Positions 26,824 through 36,272 of a DNA stretch of 64,000 nt are shown here, piece after piece (position 1 is the stretch's first letter; the number at the start of each line of letters is the position of its first letter). The notes under the pieces were generated by a model. It saw nothing but the letters and a program-made list of their open reading frames with translations, searched no databases and was not told the origin of the DNA. This stretch comes from Verrucomicrobiia bacterium (GTDB lineage Bacteria; Verrucomicrobiota; Verrucomicrobiia; Palsa-1439): contig JAJVHY010000031.1 in NCBI GenBank assembly GCA_022072455.1, forward strand, positions 85,761 to 149,760. The letters are read 5' to 3'. Position numbers and translations under genes: made by a program.

Positions 26824-26851
26824 GTGGGAGCGGCATCCCCGCCGCGACTGG
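26824..26851. repeat. REP-like palindrome (family A), single copy
   Basis: GTGGGAGCGGCATCCCCGCC followed by GCGACTGG. Same element as those around bioF, about 13 kb away, here alone in the gap before sua5. Confidence 0.8.
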
Positions 26852-27041
26852 TGCTGCTGAAAATCGTTGCCATACCGGTTTTGGGAGAGGTTCGAAGTCG
26901 CCGATCCCAAACCTTTCGATGGCAACCCGCCCAGTCCGGCTTTCCGCGCGGCACAGTTGGCGGTGATCTTTGGCGGAAACGGGAGCCACGCGCGCCGGAA
27001 CGATTGTCCACCGGTATGGCTTGTGTTACCGTGCGCGCGCT

Positions 27042-28094
27042 GTGGCCAAAACCACTCAACAAATCGTCAACCTCAACCCGGTCTTCCCGCAACGCATCCA
27101 CCTGCAGGCGGCGGCCACGATTCTCCGGCAGGGCGGACTCGTCGCGTTCCCGACCGAAACCGTGTACGGGCTGGGCGCGGATGCGTTGAACAAGGACGCC
27201 GTCGCAAAAATCTTCACCGCGAAAAACCGGCCAGGCTGGGATCCGTTGATTGTTCATGTCCGCGACATCGAAATGGCGAAGTCGCTCGCGAAAGAATTGC
27301 CGGCGCATTTCCTGACGCTGGCCGGTAAGTTCTGGCCGGGGCCGCTCACCTTGGTCGTCGAACGGTCGGCGCGGATTCCGGATGAGGTTACCGCGGGACG
27401 TTCGACCGTCGGGTTGCGCATGCCCAAGCACCCGGTGGCGGCCAGCTTGCTGGCGGAGGCCAGTTTGCCCATCGCCGCGCCGAGCGCCAACAAGTTCGGC
27501 CGGACCAGCGCCACGCGGGCGGAGCATGTGCTCGACGACCTCGGTAAGAGTGTGGACATGATTCTGGATGCCGGGCCGACCACGCTGGGCGTCGAGTCCA
27601 CCGTGCTGGATTTGACCCAGTCGCCCCCGGCCATCCTCCGCCCCGGTGGCGTGACTCGCGAAGAACTCGAAGCCGTCATCGGCCCGGTGACCCTCGCGCC
27701 GAGTGTGGCCGATGAATTGGCGAAGCGCGGCGTCGCCAGTCCCGGAATGACGACGCAACATTACGCGCCGCGCGGGCAGGTCGAATTGTTCGAGGGCGAC
27801 CGGGAGGACGTGACCAACCGGCTGATTGCGCGGGCGATTGATTTGCGGAACCGCGGCCACAAAGTGGCGGCGTACGTCAGTGATGAGATGGTGCCGGCGG
27901 TGACGCCAGTCACGGAATTGGTGTCGAGTTTCGGAAAATGGGGTGATTGGGAGCGGATGGCCCGGCGATTGTTTGCGGCGTTGCGGGTCTTCGACAAGCA
28001 GGAAATGGCCATCATCTTGTGTGTCCTGCCGCCAGCGACCGGGCTGGGCCTGGCCGTTCGCGACCGGTTACAACGCGCGGCTGGAAAAAAATGA
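27042..28094 (+). CDS. L-threonylcarbamoyladenylate synthase, Sua5 type
   Basis: 350 residues from the GTG at 27042 (an ATG at 26970 would add 24 residues of non-conserved sequence). The N-terminal YrdC domain makes threonylcarbamoyl-AMP for the t6A37 tRNA base: LRQGGLVAFPTETVYGLGADA, KIFTAKNRPGWDPLIVH, WPGPLTLVV and SANKFGRTSATRAEHV. A C-terminal Sua5 domain is present (SPGMTTQHYAPRG onwards), so it is the long Sua5 form, not the short TsaC. The stop overlaps the next ATG. Confidence 0.93.
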   Translation: MAKTTQQIVNLNPVFPQRIHLQAAATILRQGGLVAFPTETVYGLGADALNKDAVAKIFTAKNRPGWDPLIVHVRDIEMAKSLAKELPAHFLTLAGKFWPGPLTLVVERSARIPDEVTAGRSTVGLRMPKHPVAASLLAEASLPIAAPSANKFGRTSATRAEHVLDDLGKSVDMILDAGPTTLGVESTVLDLTQSPPAILRPGGVTREELEAVIGPVTLAPSVADELAKRGVASPGMTTQHYAPRGQVELFEGDREDVTNRLIARAIDLRNRGHKVAAYVSDEMVPAVTPVTELVSSFGKWGDWERMARRLFAALRVFDKQEMAIILCVLPPATGLGLAVRDRLQRAAGKK

Positions 28095-28270
28095 GCGCGG
28101 ACGCCCAAACCCTCACGAAGGCGCTGCAGTACGCGCTCGACCTGCTCGAAATCGAACCCGGCATGACCAAGCACAAGGCCACGGAGGAAGCCGCCAAGCA
28201 ATTTGATCTCGGCCCCATCGACGAGGAGTGGTTGTTGAATCATTTGACGGCGCCCAAGCCTGCGGAGTAA
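28091..28270 (+). CDS. Small helical hypothetical protein coupled to sua5
   Basis: 59 residues, rich in Glu and Lys, with TLTKALQYALDLLEIEPGMT then KHKATEEAAKQFDLGP. Its ATG overlaps the sua5 stop (ATGA at 28091-28094), which fixes the start and argues for real translation. No cysteines or membrane segment. I do not recognise the family; the pattern could be a small DNA- or protein-binding helix bundle. Located 14 bp before tRNA-Ser. Confidence 0.7.
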   Translation: MSADAQTLTKALQYALDLLEIEPGMTKHKATEEAAKQFDLGPIDEEWLLNHLTAPKPAE

Positions 28271-28284
28271 TGTGCGCGCAATCA

Positions 28285-28374
28285 GGAGGGGTGTCCGAGT
28301 GGTTTAAGGAGCACGCCTGGAAAGCGTGTGGGGTCGCAAGGCCCTCGCGGGTTCGAATCCCGCTCCCTCCGCCA
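28285..28374 (+). tRNA. tRNA-Ser (anticodon GGA), CCA encoded
   Basis: 90 nt with a long variable arm as expected for serine. Acceptor GGAGGGG pairs with TCCCTCC; anticodon arm CACGC-CTGGAAA-GCGTG gives GGA; T arm GCGGG-TTCGAAT-CCCGC; discriminator G and encoded CCA at 28372-28374. It directly precedes the NRPS gene, 70 bp away. Confidence 0.97.
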
Positions 28375-28444
28375 TATTCAAACCAGGTCAAAGCGTGGTA
28401 GCCAACCGGCCATTTCGATTACTCATCTCCCTGCACCACGACTC

Positions 28445-30208
28445 GTGAACGCGCCACCCAATCTCCATGATGAAATTGCCGCGCCGGTTTATCCAGTGCT
28501 ACCGCAATTGATCGACCGCTGGACGGGTGGTGCGCCGGCGGTGACGCAAGGCGACCGGGTGTGGAGTTATGCGGAGCTGGTGGGCACCGCCCAAGCGCTC
28601 GCGGCGAAGTTGCCGGCGGGTGAAGTGGTGGCGGTGACGGGCCGGCCAAGTTTCGGGTTGGTGGCAGCCATGTTGGCGGTGTTGTCGAGCCGGAATACGC
28701 TGCTTACGATTGATCCAGATTTGCCGGCTCGCCGGCAGCAGCTCTTGGTCGAACAAGCGGCGGCGCGGTGGGTGCTGTGCGTCGGAACAATCCCGGCCGC
28801 ACTGGCACAACACGCCTGGACCGGTCAGTTGACTGTCGCCTCCGACGCCAGCGACGCCGATTCGGCCGTCGTCACGCCACCCCAGCCGGCTGATCCCGCA
28901 TACATCTTTTTCACCTCCGGAACGACCGGAATGCCGAAAGGGGTTCGCGGTTGCCACAAAGGATTGAGTCATTTTCTGGTCTGGCAACACGAGACGTTCG
29001 GAATCGGACCGGGTGACCGGGTGGCGCAGTTGACGAACTTGTCGTTTGACGTCGTGCTGCGGTCCGTGTTTGTGGCGTTGGTTAGCGGCGCGACGTTGTG
29101 TTTGCCGCCAGCCGAGGTGAATTTGACGGCGGCATCGGTTTTGCCGTGGCTGGAGCGGGCCGGCATCACGATTTTGCACACGGTCCCCAGTCTGGCGCAA
29201 ACGTGGCTGACGGAACGTAACTTGCCGGCGTTGCGGTTGACGTTTTTTGCCGGTGAACCGCTCATGGATACACTCGTGCGCCGGTGGCGGAAGAGCTTCC
29301 CGAATTGCCAGGTCGTGAATTTCTACGGGCCGACGGAGACCACGATGGCGAAGTTCTACTACATCGTGCCGGCCGAACCGGATCGCGGTGTGCAACCGGT
29401 CGGCTGGCCGTTGCCGCACACGCAGGGGTTGGTGATGGACGACGAGATCGTGATTCGCACGCCGTTTCGGACGCTCGGGTACATTAACGCGCCCGCCGAG
29501 CAGGCCTTGCGCTTTGTTCCGAATCCCGCCCGCAACGATCCCACCGACTTGCTCTACCGGACAGGTGACCGCGGCCGGTATCGCGCCGACGGCGCGTTGG
29601 AAATTCTGGGTCGCCTTGATCACCAAGTGAAAATTCAAGGCGTGCGGATTGAGCCCGATGAAGTCAATGCTGTCATCGCCGGCCATCCAGCGGTGATGGC
29701 CAGCGTGGTGGTTGCGTCCGCGGGACCGGCCCTGGTGGCTTATGTGGTCGCCACGGGTTTGACGGCACCGGCGTTACGCGAATACCTGATCGCGCAATTA
29801 CCGGCGGCAATGGTGCCGCGGCATTTGGTGTTTCTCGACCGGCTACCCTTGACCGCCAACGGCAAAGTCGACCGGCAAGCCCTCCCCGCCCCACCGGCGC
29901 CACCGCCCTACGCGGCGCCGCGCAACGCGATCGAAAATCTACTGACCGGCTTGTGGCAGCAAACGCTCAACGTGCCGCAGGTGGGAATCGACGACAATTT
30001 TTTTGACTTGGGCGGCAATTCGCTCCGACTGACAGAAGTTCACGGGCAATTGCAGGAAGCGTTGCACCGAGAGGTGCCGATCGCCCAACTCTTTCAATTT
30101 CCAACCATCAAACTCTTGGCGGCTGCATTGACGCAACCGGCCGCGCCCTTGTCCGCGCAACAACGCGCCGCCCGGCAACTCGCCGCGCGGGCCAAGCCCA
30201 CCGCATGA
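28445..30208 (+). CDS. NRPS loading module: adenylation-thiolation (A-T)
   Basis: 587 residues from GTG 28445; the frame is open upstream through tRNA-Ser, so a start after the tRNA is needed, and no strong ribosome-binding site marks it. Adenylation motifs: A3 FTSGTTGMPKG (~157-167), NFYGPTETT, LYRTGDRGRY, GRLDHQVKIQGVRIEPDE and the catalytic Lys in LTANGKVDRQALP. Thiolation site DLGGNSLRL (Ser ~526). No condensation domain, so it can load a starter amino or aryl acid. The binding-pocket residues (by eye DVRHFAFMAK) do not point me to a substrate. Its stop overlaps the next start, so the two proteins form one assembly line. Confidence 0.92.
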   Translation: MNAPPNLHDEIAAPVYPVLPQLIDRWTGGAPAVTQGDRVWSYAELVGTAQALAAKLPAGEVVAVTGRPSFGLVAAMLAVLSSRNTLLTIDPDLPARRQQLLVEQAAARWVLCVGTIPAALAQHAWTGQLTVASDASDADSAVVTPPQPADPAYIFFTSGTTGMPKGVRGCHKGLSHFLVWQHETFGIGPGDRVAQLTNLSFDVVLRSVFVALVSGATLCLPPAEVNLTAASVLPWLERAGITILHTVPSLAQTWLTERNLPALRLTFFAGEPLMDTLVRRWRKSFPNCQVVNFYGPTETTMAKFYYIVPAEPDRGVQPVGWPLPHTQGLVMDDEIVIRTPFRTLGYINAPAEQALRFVPNPARNDPTDLLYRTGDRGRYRADGALEILGRLDHQVKIQGVRIEPDEVNAVIAGHPAVMASVVVASAGPALVAYVVATGLTAPALREYLIAQLPAAMVPRHLVFLDRLPLTANGKVDRQALPAPPAPPPYAAPRNAIENLLTGLWQQTLNVPQVGIDDNFFDLGGNSLRLTEVHGQLQEALHREVPIAQLFQFPTIKLLAAALTQPAAPLSAQQRAARQLAARAKPTA

Positions 30209-33200
30209 GTGCGACTTCCATCGGCGACGTGGCCATCATCGGCATGGCGGGACGTTTTCCCGGCGCGCGCGACATCAATGCCTTCTGGCAGAACCTGAAA
30301 AACGGCGTCGAGTCCATCCGTTTTTTCACCGACGCCGAATTGCTGGCGGCCGGGGTGAGTCCGGAGTTGATCGCCAATCCGCTGTACGTCAAGGCGCGGC
30401 CGGTGCTCGCGGATATCGAGCAGTTCGATCCCGAATTCTTCGGCATCACCCCGCGCGAAGCGGCGTTGATGGACCCGCAACACCGGCTGTTTCTGGAAGC
30501 GGCGACTCACGCGCTCGACGACGCCGGCTATGACCCCGACCGGTACGACGGCGCGATTGGCGTGTACGGCGGCTCGTATCTCGACACCTACCTGCTCGCC
30601 AACTTGTGTCACGACCGCGAGTACATCGAGAGCGTGCTGACCGGGCAGGCGACTGGCGCGTATCATGTCGTGCTCGGTAACGACAAGGATTACCTGACCA
30701 CGCGCGTCGCCCACAAACTCAACCTCCGCGGCCCGGCCATCACCGTGCAGACGTCGTGTTCGACGTCGTTGGTCGCGATTTGCCAGGCGTGCCAGAGTTT
30801 GATTGACCAACAGTGCGACATGGCGCTGGCCGGTGGCGTCACGGTCATTGTGCCGCAAGATCGCGGGTACCTCGCGCAAGAAGGCGGCATGTTTTCGACC
30901 GACGGCCATTGCCGGCCTTTCGACGCGCAGGCGCAGGGAACGGTGTTCGGCAGCGGCGTGGGCGTCGTGCTGTTGAAGCGGTTGCCGGAGGCGCTGGCGG
31001 CGGGCGATCACATTTACGCCGTCATCAAAGGCACCGCCCTCAACAACGACGGCGCCGGCAAAGTCAGTTATACCGCACCGAGCGTGACCGGCCAAGCGGA
31101 AGTCGTCGCGCTCGCACAAGCGTTGGCCGGCGTGAGCGCAGAGACGATTTCCTACATCGAAGCCCACGGGACCGGCACGCCACTCGGCGATCCGATTGAA
31201 ATCGAGGCATTGACGCAAGCGTTCCGGCAGACAACCGACCGCACCGGTTTTTGCGGCATCGGTTCGCTCAAGGGGAATTTCGGTCATCTCGACGCCGCCG
31301 CCGGAGTAGCCGGGCTGATCAAGACGGCGCTGGCTTTGCAGCACAAGCTCCTGCCGGCCACGCTGCATTTCACCACGCCGAATCCAAAAATCAATTTTGC
31401 CGGGAGCCCATTCACTGTCATCGCCAAGGCGACCGAATGGACCGCCACGCCGCGCCGGGCAGGAGTCAGTTCCTTTGGCGTCGGCGGCACCAATGCGCAC
31501 GCCGTCCTCGAAGAAGCCCCGGCCCGTGAACCGGTCACGCCGTCGCGCCCCATCCAATTACTGACGCTTTCGGCGAAGACGCCGGCCGCGCTCGAGCAAG
31601 CCAGCGCCAATCTCGCGGCGCACTTGAAAGAGCACTCGGATCTCGATCTAGCCGACGTCGCCTTCACCCTCCAAGTCGGTCGCCGCGCCTTCCCGCACCG
31701 GCGCGTGCTCGTGGCGCGGGATGCCGGCGATGCGGTGGCGATCCTCGAACAGACCAACTCAAAGCGCAGTTTTACCGGGCAGGCAACCCGCCGGGATGCC
31801 CGCGTGGCGTTTCTGTTTCCCGGCCAAGGCGCGCAACAACTCAACATGGGCGCGGAGCTGTACGCCCGTGAGCCGGTCTTTCGCGAGGCGTTCGACCGGT
31901 GTGCGCGACTCGTGCCAGAACTCGATTTGCGGAACGCGACGGCCGAGCAACTCCGGCAGACGCGGTTCACGCAACCGGCGCTGTTCGCCATCGAGTATGC
32001 GCTCGCGGAATTGTGGATGAGTTGGGGAATTCGTCCGGCAGCGATGATCGGCCATAGCGTCGGCGAATACGTCGCCGCATGTCTGGCCGGGGTGTTCTCC
32101 CTCGAAGATGCCATGCGGATCGTGGCGGAGCGGGCCCGGTTGGTGCAGGCGCAGCCGCCCGGGGCGATGACGGCGGTGCGGCTGCCGGAAAATGACGTGG
32201 TGCCATTACTCGGGGCCGACCTATCCATCGCGGCGGTCAACGCGCCGGGACTCTGCATCGTGTCGGGACCGTTCGCTGCGATTGAAGCGTTCGAGTCGAA
32301 GCTGAAATCCGCCGGCACGGCGACCGTCCGCCTCCAGACTTCACATGCGTTTCACTCGGCGATGATGGAACCGGTCGTCGCGCCGCTGACCGCGTTGCTC
32401 CGGCAAGTCCACCTCCAAGCTCCACAAATTCCATACGTCTCCAATGTCACCGGCCAATGGAGCACCGGCACCGACGCGGACTATTGGGCCGGTCACGTGC
32501 GTCAGCCAGTGCGGTTCGCGCAGGGCATTACGAATTTGCTCGCGGACCCAGCGCTGGTTTTGTTGGAAGTCGGCCCCGGTCAAACTCTCAGCGCGTTGGC
32601 CCGGCAACACCCGGCCCGGCATTCGGAGCAAGTCGTGCTCAGTTCGTTGGGTCAACCCGATGAACAATCGGCAATGCTCACGGCGTTGGGACGATTATGG
32701 GTAGCCGGTGCGCCGTTGGACTCGGCCGCCTTGTTTGCCGGCGAACGGCGGCGGCGCGTCTCGTTGCCGGGCCATCCTTTCCAACGCCAGCGATGTTGGG
32801 TGGAAGCGCCGGGCCGCGCAGCCCCGACGACAGTCGCTCCCGTGATGGCGGCGACGAATGCCGGGACGCCGACCGGCACCCGACTGCGCGAACTGCTGCA
32901 AACGGTTACCGGGCGCGACTACGCGGCGGCCACTGACCAAACGACATTTGTCGAACTGGGATTTGAATCCCTCGCGTTGACTCAAGTGACGCTGGCGATT
33001 GCCAAAGAGTTCGGCGTCCGCGTTTCGTTCCGGCAACTGCTGGGCGACCTCGCGACGATTGGCGACCTGGCGGCCCATTTGGACGAACACCACGCCGAAT
33101 CGACTCCCGCGACGGCACCGGTGTCGCCACAATCCAGCGCGCCATTGACCGAAGCGCAACGGGAAGTCTGGTTGGCGGCGGCAGTCGGCAGTGCCACGAG

Positions 33201-36200
33201 TTGCGTCTTCAATCAATCAGCGCAATTGCGTTTGCGGGGGCCGTTGCAGGTGGTTCACATGGAGGCCGCCTTGCAGGATTTGGTGGACCGGCACGAGGGG
33301 TTGCGGATGCAATTCGCTCCGTTGGGCGAGCGGCAAACCGTCCTGCCCACACTGGTCATCTCGCCGGCATTCGCCGATCTCAGCGCACGAACGCCGGCGG
33401 AACGCGAGCAACAGTTGGCCGACTGGTTGCAGGCGGAGGCGAGCACGCCGTTTGATTTGGAGCACGGGCCGTTACTCCGCGCCCGCCTGGTGAAACTCGG
33501 CACCGTCGAACATGTCCTCTTGCTGACCGTGCAGCACATCGTTTGCGACGGCCGGTCACTGGCGTTGTTATGGCACGAACTCGGCGAGCTTTATACCGCC
33601 CGGTGCCGCGGTCGCGCGTCGCAGTTGCCGGTCGCCGGTTCGTTGTTGGCGTATGCGGTGACGGAAGCGCGCTTGACGCAAAGCCCGGAGTACGGCGACG
33701 CAGAGAAGTTTTGGATTGAGCAATTCGCGGACACTCCACCGCCATTGGATTTGCCGGCGGATTTGCCGCGTCCGGCAAAGAAGAGTTACCGGGCGGGGCT
33801 GCGCGGGATGGTTCTGCCTCCCGAACTGAGCCGGCAACTCAAGCAGATCAGCCAACGCCAAGGCGGGACGCTGTTCACGCTGTTGCTGGCGGCGTACTAT
33901 CATTGGTTGCAGCGTTTGTCCGGCCTCGATGACCTCGTGGTCGGGGTGCCGACCGCCACTCCCGGCGCGGAGGAATTTTCGGGATTGGTCGGACACACGG
34001 TAAATTTTCTCGCCGTCCGCGCGCAGTTGGACAGCCGGTTGCAGTGGCCCGATTATTGCCGGGCGGTGCAAGAATCGTTTCTTGATGCGTATGAGCACCG
34101 GCTGTTCACGTACGCCAGTTTGTTGCAGCGGTTGCGGGTGGATCGCGAGGCAGGACGACTGCCGTTGGTCGCCACGAGTTTCAATCTTGCGCAAGCCCGG
34201 CAGGCCCGGCACTTTCACGACCTCACCGTGACGCTGGAGGAAAACCCGTTCAGCTTCGCCAATCTCGATCTCGTGGTGGATGTCACGGATACCGGCACAC
34301 AGTTGGAAGTGGATTGCCGGTACGACGCCGACGCGTTCACTGCGGCGACGGTGGACCGGTGGCTGGGTTATTTCCAGACCTTGCTCGAAGCCATCGCCGG
34401 CAATCCGACCGGCCCCGTCGGCGATTTATCGTTTCTTCCCTCGCCCGAGCGCCGGCAAGCATTGGTCGAGTGGAACCCGCCAGCCACGCCAATCCCGCCG
34501 GTCTGTCTGCATGAATTGGTGGAGGCGCAAACCCGCCAAACGCCAAGCCGGGTTGCGGTGACTTTCGGAGCTCAGAGTCTGACATACGCTGCTCTGAATG
34601 AACGCGCAGACGCGGTGGCCGCGCAATTGCGTCAACTCGGTGTCGGTCACGAAACAGTCGTCGCGATTTACGTCGAGCGTTCGCTGGAGATGATTGTCGG
34701 GTTGTTGGGAATTCTCAAAGCCAGTGGCGCGTATTTGCCGCTCGATCCGGCTTTCCCGGCCGACCGGCTGGCGTTCATGATTGCCGACGCGCAACCACTC
34801 GCGATCGTGACACAACAGAAACTCGTGAACGCTCTTCCCGCGCACGATGCGCCGGTACTTTGCCTCGACGCATTGCCGGCTGCGCCCACTGCAAAACCCG
34901 GCACCGCAAAACCCGCCGATCTTGCCTACATCCTCTACACCTCCGGCTCCACCGGTAAGCCCAAGGGAGTCCAAATCCCCCACTCTGCAGTCGTCAATTT
35001 CCTGACGAGCATGCGCCGCGAACCCGGTCTGACTCCCGACGATGTCTTGGTGGCGGTCACCACGTTGTCATTCGACATTGCCGGGCTGGAAATTTTCCTC
35101 CCGCTCACGACCGGCGCGCGCGTCGTCATCGCCAACCGCGAAACGGCGGCTGACGGAGCCGCGCTGGCGGAGTTGTTACGCGCCAGCGGCGCCACTATGC
35201 TGCAAGCCACGCCGGTCACCTGGCGGCTGTTGCTGACGGCCGGTTGGCGCGGTGATTCCCGGCTGAAAATGCTCTGTGGCGGTGAAGCGTTGCCGGCGGA
35301 ACTGGCGGCGCAGTTGCTGCCCTGCGGCGCGGAACTGTGGAACCTCTACGGCCCGACGGAAACGACGATTTGGTCGGCCGCCACCCGGGTGATGCCCGGC
35401 GAACCCATTCGGTTGGGGCGTCCGCTTGCGAACACCACCCTCTACATTGTTGACCGGCACGGCCAGCTCGTTCCTACGGGAGTGCCGGGCGAACTGTTGA
35501 TCGGTGGGGCCGGTCTGGCACGCGGTTATCTGAAACGGCCTGAATTGACCGCGGAGAAATTCATCGCCAATCCGTTCGGGCCGGACCGGCTTTATCGGAC
35601 CGGCGATCTGGTGCGCCGGCACGCGGGTGGTTCCATGGAGTTTCTCGGTCGGCTGGATCAACAGGTCAAGATTCGCGGATACCGGATCGAGTTGGGTGAG
35701 ATCGAAGCCAGTCTGGCCCGGCATCCTGGAGTAAGAGTCGCGGTAGTCGTGGCGCGGGCCGACTCGTCCGGCGACCAGCGCTTGGTGGCGTATTTGACAA
35801 CCACTGACGCAGCTCCGCCGGCAATTGAATTGCGGGATTTTCTGACGGCCAGTTTACCGGACTACATGGTCCCGACGGCATTTGTATTCCTGAAAGAATT
35901 TCCGCTGACGCCCAACGGCAAGATCAACCGTAAAGCTTTGCCAGCCCCGGATCAGTCGGCCGCCGCGCGAGCGATGGAGTATGTCGCGCCGCGGACGCCT
36001 ACCGAAGAACGCCTGGCCGGCATCTGGCAGGAGGTTTTGCGGGTGCCGCAAGTCGGGACCACCGATAACTTTTTCCTACTGGGCGGGCATTCGCTTCTGG
36101 CTGTGCAAATCGTCTCGCGGGTGCGCGACTCGCTCGGCGTTCCGCTGTCGCTGGCGGACTTCTTTCAAAACCTCACCGTGGCCAGTCTTGCCGCGCAGGT

Positions 36201-36255
36201 CGACAAGCTCCAGGCATCGACCGGCAAAACTTTGGTCGAGGGCGAAGTTGATTAG
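30205..36255 (+). CDS. Hybrid PKS-NRPS: KS-AT-T-C-A-T
   Basis: 2016 residues. KS (~8-435): active Cys in VQTSCSTSLVAI, EAHGTGTPLGDP and GNFGHLDAAAG. AT (~534-830): GHSVGEY (Ser618) and HAFH at 714-717, the malonyl-type signature. Carrier 1 Ser ~922 (GFESLAL). Condensation (~979-1400): QHIVCDG at 1110-1116, catalytic His1111 kept, first His of HHxxxDG replaced by Gln. Adenylation (~1433-1900): YTSGSTGKPKG at ~1578, pocket residues by eye DILQLGLIWK, which I recall as glycine-like. Carrier 2 Ser ~1963. No ketoreductase, dehydratase, thioesterase or reductase, so a beta-keto product must leave by another route. ATG overlaps the A-T stop. Confidence 0.94.
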   Translation: MSATSIGDVAIIGMAGRFPGARDINAFWQNLKNGVESIRFFTDAELLAAGVSPELIANPLYVKARPVLADIEQFDPEFFGITPREAALMDPQHRLFLEAATHALDDAGYDPDRYDGAIGVYGGSYLDTYLLANLCHDREYIESVLTGQATGAYHVVLGNDKDYLTTRVAHKLNLRGPAITVQTSCSTSLVAICQACQSLIDQQCDMALAGGVTVIVPQDRGYLAQEGGMFSTDGHCRPFDAQAQGTVFGSGVGVVLLKRLPEALAAGDHIYAVIKGTALNNDGAGKVSYTAPSVTGQAEVVALAQALAGVSAETISYIEAHGTGTPLGDPIEIEALTQAFRQTTDRTGFCGIGSLKGNFGHLDAAAGVAGLIKTALALQHKLLPATLHFTTPNPKINFAGSPFTVIAKATEWTATPRRAGVSSFGVGGTNAHAVLEEAPAREPVTPSRPIQLLTLSAKTPAALEQASANLAAHLKEHSDLDLADVAFTLQVGRRAFPHRRVLVARDAGDAVAILEQTNSKRSFTGQATRRDARVAFLFPGQGAQQLNMGAELYAREPVFREAFDRCARLVPELDLRNATAEQLRQTRFTQPALFAIEYALAELWMSWGIRPAAMIGHSVGEYVAACLAGVFSLEDAMRIVAERARLVQAQPPGAMTAVRLPENDVVPLLGADLSIAAVNAPGLCIVSGPFAAIEAFESKLKSAGTATVRLQTSHAFHSAMMEPVVAPLTALLRQVHLQAPQIPYVSNVTGQWSTGTDADYWAGHVRQPVRFAQGITNLLADPALVLLEVGPGQTLSALARQHPARHSEQVVLSSLGQPDEQSAMLTALGRLWVAGAPLDSAALFAGERRRRVSLPGHPFQRQRCWVEAPGRAAPTTVAPVMAATNAGTPTGTRLRELLQTVTGRDYAAATDQTTFVELGFESLALTQVTLAIAKEFGVRVSFRQLLGDLATIGDLAAHLDEHHAESTPATAPVSPQSSAPLTEAQREVWLAAAVGSATSCVFNQSAQLRLRGPLQVVHMEAALQDLVDRHEGLRMQFAPLGERQTVLPTLVISPAFADLSARTPAEREQQLADWLQAEASTPFDLEHGPLLRARLVKLGTVEHVLLLTVQHIVCDGRSLALLWHELGELYTARCRGRASQLPVAGSLLAYAVTEARLTQSPEYGDAEKFWIEQFADTPPPLDLPADLPRPAKKSYRAGLRGMVLPPELSRQLKQISQRQGGTLFTLLLAAYYHWLQRLSGLDDLVVGVPTATPGAEEFSGLVGHTVNFLAVRAQLDSRLQWPDYCRAVQESFLDAYEHRLFTYASLLQRLRVDREAGRLPLVATSFNLAQARQARHFHDLTVTLEENPFSFANLDLVVDVTDTGTQLEVDCRYDADAFTAATVDRWLGYFQTLLEAIAGNPTGPVGDLSFLPSPERRQALVEWNPPATPIPPVCLHELVEAQTRQTPSRVAVTFGAQSLTYAALNERADAVAAQLRQLGVGHETVVAIYVERSLEMIVGLLGILKASGAYLPLDPAFPADRLAFMIADAQPLAIVTQQKLVNALPAHDAPVLCLDALPAAPTAKPGTAKPADLAYILYTSGSTGKPKGVQIPHSAVVNFLTSMRREPGLTPDDVLVAVTTLSFDIAGLEIFLPLTTGARVVIANRETAADGAALAELLRASGATMLQATPVTWRLLLTAGWRGDSRLKMLCGGEALPAELAAQLLPCGAELWNLYGPTETTIWSAATRVMPGEPIRLGRPLANTTLYIVDRHGQLVPTGVPGELLIGGAGLARGYLKRPELTAEKFIANPFGPDRLYRTGDLVRRHAGGSMEFLGRLDQQVKIRGYRIELGEIEASLARHPGVRVAVVVARADSSGDQRLVAYLTTTDAAPPAIELRDFLTASLPDYMVPTAFVFLKEFPLTPNGKINRKALPAPDQSAAARAMEYVAPRTPTEERLAGIWQEVLRVPQVGTTDNFFLLGGHSLLAVQIVSRVRDSLGVPLSLADFFQNLTVASLAAQVDKLQASTGKTLVEGEVD

Positions 36256-36272
36256 CGAGAGCAAACCACCCA

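Noticed and set aside
26790-27860. 356-codon frame opposite to sua5
   Set aside because: Shadow of sua5; its sequence has no domain pattern.
28285-28374. tRNA-Ser as an integration site for the NRPS cluster
   Set aside because: No second copy of the tRNA 3' end is seen near 36.7 kb and no integrase lies with the cluster (the Xer gene at 52.6 kb looks like housekeeping).
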